The notes beneath the pieces are model-generated. The model made no database searches and was not told the origin of the DNA. It was given only the letters and a program-made list of their open reading frames with translations. Positions 59,816-64,000 of a stretch of 64,000 nt of DNA are shown here, piece after piece. The DNA is taken from assembly GCF_026236535.1 (NCBI RefSeq), contig NZ_JAHTMW010000013.1:1-64000 (forward strand). The letters are read 5' to 3'. This stretch comes from Streptomyces sp. SKN60 (GTDB lineage: Bacteria; Actinomycetota; Actinomycetes; Streptomycetales; Streptomycetaceae). Every line of letters starts with the position of its first letter. Within the stretch, counting starts at the first letter, position 1. The position numbers and the translations under genes are program-made.

Positions 59816-60726
59816 GCCCCTGCCCCCTCGTTCTCCTTCGCGCCCAGGTAGGTGAGCGTCAGTTCGCGGATCTGCGCGGTGACGGCCTCCGGCGCCTCCA
59901 CCGGCGTCATGTGTCCCATGCCGGCCAGCTCGACGAGCCCCGTGCAGTGCGGCAGCGCACCTGCCATGGCCCGCGAGTGGCGCGCCGGGGTGAGCCGGTC
60001 GTCGGTGCCGACGAGCACGGCCACCGGCAGCTTCAGTTCGCGCAGCCCGACCTCCAGGTCGAGCGCGGCGAGCACCTGCGACCAGCCGTGGCGGGCGCCG
60101 CGCGGGCAGGCGTGCACGATCCGGGCGCACGCGTCGACCTTCTCGGGCGCCGAGCCCGGCCCCATCGTCGCGTACTTGAGGATCTTCTTCGAGACGGGCG
60201 TGACGGGCCCGAGCGGCGCCTTCGCGCCGAGGACGGCGGCGGTCAGCCGGGTCCGCAGCCGGCCCGGCGCCATCGGTACGACCAGCGCCTCCTCCGTGAG
60301 CCGCGAGGGCCCGGTGGAGCAGAGCAGGGCGGCCGCGGCGTGCTGCCGGAAGGCGGGCCTGCGCGAGGCGGCCATGATCGTCATGCCGCCCATGGAGTGG
60401 CCGGCCACCACGGCCCGTTCGCCGGGGCCGAGGGTCGCGGTGAGGACCGCCTCCAGGTCGTCGGCGAGGGCCTCCGTGGAGTAGCCCTTGCCGCCGGCGT
60501 CTCGCGAACCGGCGTCGAGCGCGGGCGCCGGGGAGTCGCCGTGGCCGCGCTGGTCGTAGACGACGACCCGGTGGTCGGCGGACAGGGCGTGGATCTGCGC
60601 GTCCCAGAAGCGGGTGGAGCAGGTCCAGCCGTGGGCGAGGACGACCGCGGGGGCGCCCTCGGGGCCGTACACCTCGACATGGATCGCCGAGCCGTCGGCG
60701 GAGGTCACCATCAGATCGCGCGTCAC
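59812..60726 (-). CDS. Alpha/beta hydrolase
   Basis: 304 residues, GTG at 60726 overlapping the BVMO stop (GTGA). Features: oxyanion motif LAHGWTCSTRFWDAQ, nucleophile elbow GHSMGG (~residue 112), Asp in VGTDDRLTPARHS and the catalytic His in MGHMTPVEAPE. The HG-W pattern and DQRGHGDS are usual for esterases/lipases of this fold. It probably opens the ester or lactone made by the upstream BVMO. Coupled on both sides, so made in fixed ratio with BVMO and SDR. Confidence 0.93.
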   Translation of the reverse strand: MTRDLMVTSADGSAIHVEVYGPEGAPAVVLAHGWTCSTRFWDAQIHALSADHRVVVYDQRGHGDSPAPALDAGSRDAGGKGYSTEALADDLEAVLTATLGPGERAVVAGHSMGGMTIMAASRRPAFRQHAAAALLCSTGPSRLTEEALVVPMAPGRLRTRLTAAVLGAKAPLGPVTPVSKKILKYATMGPGSAPEKVDACARIVHACPRGARHGWSQVLAALDLEVGLRELKLPVAVLVGTDDRLTPARHSRAMAGALPHCTGLVELAGMGHMTPVEAPEAVTAQIRELTLTYLGAKENEGAGA

Positions 60727-62246
60727 TGCACGGCCTCCTTCTTACGGGTGGCGCGGCGGCCGGCCGCGGGCTTCGCGGGCGCGCGCAGCACTTCGTACTC
60801 GGACAGGTCGACGGTCCGCGTCTCGCGCCGGAACTCGCCGGTGGTGCCCGGCCACAGGGTGGTGTTGCGGCCGTTGGCGTCGAGGTACCAGCTCTCGCAG
60901 CCGCCCGACTTCCACACGGTCCGCTCCATCCGCTTCTGCACCCGGCGGTTCCAGACGCCGACGGCGGAGGGGCGGACGGCGAGGGCGGTGCGCCCTCCCA
61001 GGACATTGAGCTGGCGCAGGTAGTCGGCCATGTAGTTCAGCTGGGACTCGATCATCAGGATCATCGAGGAGTTCCCGAGGCCGGTGTTGGGGCCGATGAT
61101 CGTCATCATGTTGGGGAAGCCGGCGGCGGTCGCGCCGCGCAGCGCCTCCATGCCGTTCTTCCAGTGGTCGGCGAGCGAGCGTCCGTCGGCGCCGATGACG
61201 CGCGGCGCGATCGGCATGTCGGTGACGTGGAAGCCGGTGCCGAAGATGATCGCGTCGACCTCGGTCTCCGTGCCGTCGGCGGCCACGACCACGTTCCCGC
61301 GGACCTCCTTGAGGCCGGAGGCGATGACGTCCACATTGGGCTGGGCGAGCGCCGGGTAGTACGTGTTCGACAGCAGGATGCGCTTGCAGCCGAGGCGGTA
61401 CGAGGGGGTCAGCCTGGCCCGCAGCGCCGGGTCCTTGATCGCCCGGGCGATGTTGGCCTTGGCGAGCCGCTCGACCAGACCGAGCTCGTCGGGCCGCTTG
61501 GTGAACGCGCTGACCTGCAGCTCGCGGATCCCCCACAGGAGGCCGCGGCGGGCGGTCGCGGTGAACGGCAGCTGCCGGTGCAGCCAGCGCTCGGGGGCGC
61601 TGATGGCGCGGTCCATCCGGGGCATGACCCACGGGGCCGTGCGCTGGAAGAGGGTGAGCCTCCCGACCTTCGGCTGGATCGACGGGACGATCTGGATGGC
61701 GGAGGCGCCGGTTCCGACCATGGCGACGCGCTTGCCGGTCAGGTCGTAGTCGTGGTCCCACCGGGCGGAGTGGAAGACCTTGCCGGTGAAGTCGGCGAGC
61801 CCCGGGATGTCCGGGATCCTGGGGTCGGAGAGCGGGCCGGTGGCGGAGACGACGACGTCGGCGGAGAAGCTGCCGCGGCTGGTCTCGATGTCCCAGCGCA
61901 GCTCGTCCGCGTTCCAGGCCATCTTCATGACCTCGTGGTTCAGCCGCAGGTGCGGCCGGATCCCGAAGGTGTCGGTGACGTGCTCCAGGTACGCGCGGAT
62001 GTGGCGCTGGCCGGAGAAGGTGCGGGGCCAGTCGGGGTTGGGCGCGAAGGAGAAGGAGTAGAGGTGGGAGGGCACGTCGCAGGCGCAGCCGGGGTAGCTG
62101 TTGTCGCGCCAGGTGCCGCCCACGGAGTCGGCTCGCTCCAGGACGACGAAGTCGGTGATTCCCTCGCGGCGCAGCCGGACGGCGGCTCCGATGCCGCCGA
62201 ATCCCGATCCGATCACCGCCACCCGTATGTGCTCGTGCTTCGCCAT
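60723..62246 (-). CDS. Flavin-containing Baeyer-Villiger monooxygenase
   Basis: 507 residues, ATG at 62246 after GGGAGG. FAD motif GSGFGGIGAAV near the N-terminus, then GGTWRDNSYPGCACDVPSHLYSFSF (shared by BVMOs, read in pieces). The BVMO fingerprint F-x-G-x3-H-x3-W-D is seen in FTGKVFHSARWDHD (~residue 150), and the NADPH site is GTGASAIQ. It inserts oxygen next to a ketone to make an ester or lactone with NADPH and O2. First gene of the operon and divergent from a MerR gene. The C-terminal tail is basic (GRRATRKKEAVQ). Confidence 0.93.
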   Translation of the reverse strand: MAKHEHIRVAVIGSGFGGIGAAVRLRREGITDFVVLERADSVGGTWRDNSYPGCACDVPSHLYSFSFAPNPDWPRTFSGQRHIRAYLEHVTDTFGIRPHLRLNHEVMKMAWNADELRWDIETSRGSFSADVVVSATGPLSDPRIPDIPGLADFTGKVFHSARWDHDYDLTGKRVAMVGTGASAIQIVPSIQPKVGRLTLFQRTAPWVMPRMDRAISAPERWLHRQLPFTATARRGLLWGIRELQVSAFTKRPDELGLVERLAKANIARAIKDPALRARLTPSYRLGCKRILLSNTYYPALAQPNVDVIASGLKEVRGNVVVAADGTETEVDAIIFGTGFHVTDMPIAPRVIGADGRSLADHWKNGMEALRGATAAGFPNMMTIIGPNTGLGNSSMILMIESQLNYMADYLRQLNVLGGRTALAVRPSAVGVWNRRVQKRMERTVWKSGGCESWYLDANGRNTTLWPGTTGEFRRETRTVDLSEYEVLRAPAKPAAGRRATRKKEAVQ

Positions 62247-62276
62247 GCCGCCTCCCGTGCGCCCGGCCAAGATTCC

Positions 62277-62292
62277 GCCAGCAATCACTGGC
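62277..62292. promoter_or_regulatory. Palindrome in BVMO promoter
   Basis: GCCAG-CAATCA-CTGGC (62277-62292), 31 bp upstream of the BVMO ATG, sits where a MerR-type spacer operator would be for the minus-strand promoter (GAATCT -10-like at its 3' side). Tentative. Confidence 0.45.
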
Positions 62293-62349
62293 ACAATCGG
62301 GACTGTAGAGCAGCCGCATACCGAGCGGTAGGGGTAAGGCCGGGGAAAG

Positions 62350-62372
62350 TTACCGGCGGTACAACATAGGCT
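62350..62372 (+). promoter_or_regulatory. merR promoter, leaderless candidate
   Basis: TAGGCT (62367-62372) ends 7 nt before the GTG at 62380. A TTACCGGCGGTA near-palindrome (62350-62361) sits just upstream, between the -10 and the expected -35. Confidence 0.45.
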
Positions 62373-62379
62373 GGCGGGC

Positions 62380-63243
62380 GTGGCAGATCGATCGGGAGAC
62401 CAGGCGGACCGGGCGGACCAGGTGAACCGGGCGGGCGCGACGGGCGCTTCGAACACGGCGGGCACGGCGGACGCGACGGGCGCTTTGGACGCGGCGGACA
62501 CGGCGGAGCCCGCAGGGGCGACCGGTATGCCCGCGGGTACGCCGACGGGGGCGACCGGGACCGGGGCGACCGAGGCCGGGGCGACGTGCGTCGCGGACGG
62601 GCCCGCGCCGCACGAGTACCGGATGGCCGAACTCGCCGCCGCGGCCGGCATCACCGTCCGCACCCTCCGCTTCTACCGCGAGCGCGGGCTGATCCCGCCG
62701 CCCCGCCGCGAGGGCCGGATCGCCTGGTACGACGATCACCACCTGGCCCGGCTGCGCACGATCTCCGCCCTCCTGGAGCGCGGCCACACCCTCAACGGCA
62801 TCGCCGACCTCACCGCCGCCTTCGAGTCCGGCCGGAACGTCGGCGAGGTCCTGGAGCTGGGCGCCCCCACCGAGGAGGAGCCCGTCCGCCTCACCCCCGA
62901 GGAGCTCGCCGACCACTTCGCGGGCGAGGTCACCCCGGAGAACCTCGCCGCCGCGCTCGACCTCGGCTACCTCGCCACCGACGGCGAGGACATCGTCCAC
63001 GTCAGCCGCAGCCTGCTCGACGTCTCCTCCGCCCTGGTCCGCGAGGGTGTCCCGCTGGCCGCCGTCCTGGAGGCGGGCGGCCGGGTCCGCGAGCACGCGG
63101 AGGCGCTGGCGGAGCTCTTCGCCGAACTGCTCGGGAAGTACGCCGCCGAGAAGGACGTGCAGCGGCTGCGCCCGCTGGCCAAGAGCGTGGTCGAGGCGGA
63201 ACTCTCCCTCGCCCTGGACCGGCGGATGCACGGCGGCGTCTGA
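62380..63243 (+). CDS. MerR-family regulator divergent to the BVMO operon
   Basis: 287 residues, GTG start. The first ~75 residues are low-complexity Ala/Gly/Thr/Asp (e.g. ATGASNTAGTADATGALDAA). The MerR HTH follows at ~78-115: YRMAELAAAAGITVRTLRFYRERGLIPPPRREGRIAWYDDHHLARL (read in pieces). Next comes a helical domain (LTPEELADHFAGEVTPENLAAALDLGYL) with no Cys metal site, so it is not a metal sensor and probably binds an organic compound. By position it is expected to control the BVMO-hydrolase-SDR operon. The promoter appears leaderless. The long disordered head is unusual for MerR proteins. Confidence 0.9.
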   Translation: MADRSGDQADRADQVNRAGATGASNTAGTADATGALDAADTAEPAGATGMPAGTPTGATGTGATEAGATCVADGPAPHEYRMAELAAAAGITVRTLRFYRERGLIPPPRREGRIAWYDDHHLARLRTISALLERGHTLNGIADLTAAFESGRNVGEVLELGAPTEEEPVRLTPEELADHFAGEVTPENLAAALDLGYLATDGEDIVHVSRSLLDVSSALVREGVPLAAVLEAGGRVREHAEALAELFAELLGKYAAEKDVQRLRPLAKSVVEAELSLALDRRMHGGV

Positions 63244-63269
63244 GAACGCTTGCGCGTGGTGCGCGTGCG

Positions 63270-64000
63270 CTACAGCTCGTAGACCGCCGTCACGGGCGCG
63301 TGGTCGCTCCAGCGCTCCGCGTGCGTGGCGGCCCGCTCGACGTACGCCTTGACCGCCTTGGCGGCGAGCCCGGGCGTCGCGACCTGGTAGTCGATGCGCC
63401 AGCCGCTGTCGTTGTCGAAGGCGCGGCCGCGGTAGGACCACCAGGAGTACGGGCCGTCCTGCTCGGGGTGGAGGGAGCGGACCACGTCCACGTAACCGCC
63501 GTCGCCCTCGTCGAGGACGCGGCCCAGCCACTCCCGCTCCTCGGGGAGGAAGCCGGCGCTCTTCTGGTTGGCCTTCCAGTTCTTGAGGTCGGCCTCGCGG
63601 TGGGCGATGTTCCAGTCGCCGCAGACGACGACCTCGCGGCCGTCGGCGGCGGCGCGCTCGCGCAGCTCCTTCAGATACGGCAGGAAGGCGTCCATGAAGC
63701 GGATCTTCTCGTCCTGCCGCTCGGTGCCGACCTCGCCGGAGGGCAGATAGAGGCTGGCGACGGTGACGCCGGGCAGATCGGCCTCGACATAGCGGCCGCT
63801 GTCCTCGAACTCCGCCGTGCCGAAGCCGACGCGTACGGCGTCGGGCTCACGCCGCGTGTAGAGCGAGACCCCGGCCCGGCCCTTGGCGGCGGCGGGCGCG
63901 TGGACGGTGAACCAGCCCTCGGGGCTGCGGACCTCGGCGGGCAGCTGGGCCTCCTCGGCGCGCACCTCCTGCAGGCAGACCACATCGGCGGAGGTCCCGG
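63270..64000 (-). CDS. xth: Exodeoxyribonuclease III (5' end outside window)
   Basis: Partial: the frame runs off the right edge, lacking about 30 N-terminal residues. Motifs of the ExoIII/APE1 family: DVVCLQEVRAEEAQ (catalytic Glu), RYVEADLPGVTVASLYLPSG, VVVCGDWNIAHREADLKNWKANQKSAGF (Asp/Asn pair), DVVRSLHPEQDGPYSWWSYRGRAFDNDSGWRIDY (read in pieces) and the catalytic His in RWSDHAPV. Repairs abasic sites and trims 3' ends of DNA. Its stop lies 26 bp from the convergent merR stop. Confidence 0.93.
   Translation of the reverse strand, partial: GTSADVVCLQEVRAEEAQLPAEVRSPEGWFTVHAPAAAKGRAGVSLYTRREPDAVRVGFGTAEFEDSGRYVEADLPGVTVASLYLPSGEVGTERQDEKIRFMDAFLPYLKELRERAAADGREVVVCGDWNIAHREADLKNWKANQKSAGFLPEEREWLGRVLDEGDGGYVDVVRSLHPEQDGPYSWWSYRGRAFDNDSGWRIDYQVATPGLAAKAVKAYVERAATHAERWSDHAPVTAVYEL

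Overview
The window is a stretch of a high-G+C actinobacterial chromosome, almost certainly Streptomyces. It has near-exclusive G/C third codon positions, frequent GTG starts and an SsgA-like sporulation protein. It also carries a Pmt protein mannosyltransferase, a tatD-rpfB-rsmA-ispE block and a divergent tam/tamR pair. From memory, the gene order glmU-prs-rplY-pth, ppc, desaturase-tetR, tam/tamR, galTEK, ABC-F, ispE-rsmA-rpfB-tatD, rsmI/pmt, PBP, ssgA-like matches the core region of S. coelicolor around SCO3120-SCO3160. That synteny was not checked by a search.

Layout. 1-3.8 kb: a polymorphic-toxin/immunity type module. It holds a giant Imm35/SUKH-4-type protein cut by the window edge, a WHH-nuclease-like/SUKH fusion, a stand-alone YwqJ-type deaminase and a SUKH-3 protein. 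3.9-6.4 kb: an orphan histidine kinase, an HTH protein with a possible LAGLIDADG-like domain, and tRNA-Gln(UUG). 6.4-12.6 kb: glmU, prs, rplY, pth, then a lipoprotein, a membrane protein and an LAETG cell-wall protein. 12.7-19.8 kb: ppc, a fatty-acid desaturase with its TetR, a VOC remnant, tam/tamR and an orphan response regulator. 20-24 kb: the galTEK operon and a second, atypical (Asp-less) response regulator. 24.2-30 kb: two paralogous Pro-rich membrane proteins with PQQ-type beta-propellers and an ABC-F protein. 30-34.9 kb: two coupled unknown membrane-anchored proteins, an acyltransferase and a secreted SMP-30-like propeller. 34.9-42.4 kb: ispE, rsmA, rpfB, tatD, a small Zn-ribbon protein, rsmI and pmt. 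42.4-48 kb: a membrane protein, a PBP, a YbaK-type deacylase, an EamA transporter, a Nudix hydrolase and a serine hydrolase. 48-50.7 kb: a CbiMQO-type ECF metal transporter with a Nur-box-like operator over its promoter. 50.8-58 kb: SsgA-like protein, MMPL exporter, TetR and a tricorn-type protease. 58-64 kb: GNAT, CsbD-like protein, a BVMO-hydrolase-SDR operon opposite a MerR gene, and exonuclease III cut by the window edge.

How genes work together. Several operons are tightly coupled by 1-4 nt overlaps: galT-galE, rsmA-ispE, cbiM-cbiQ-cbiO, BVMO-hydrolase-SDR and desaturase-tetR. Divergent regulator/target pairs with visible palindromes include tamR/tam, tetR/tricorn and merR/BVMO. About nine genes have a TANNNT-type -10 hexamer 6-9 nt before the start codon and no Shine-Dalgarno sequence, so they are candidates for leaderless transcription.

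Coordinates of starts were chosen from Shine-Dalgarno sequences, overlaps, family N-termini and promoter spacing. All functional calls are from reading the sequence, not from database searches.
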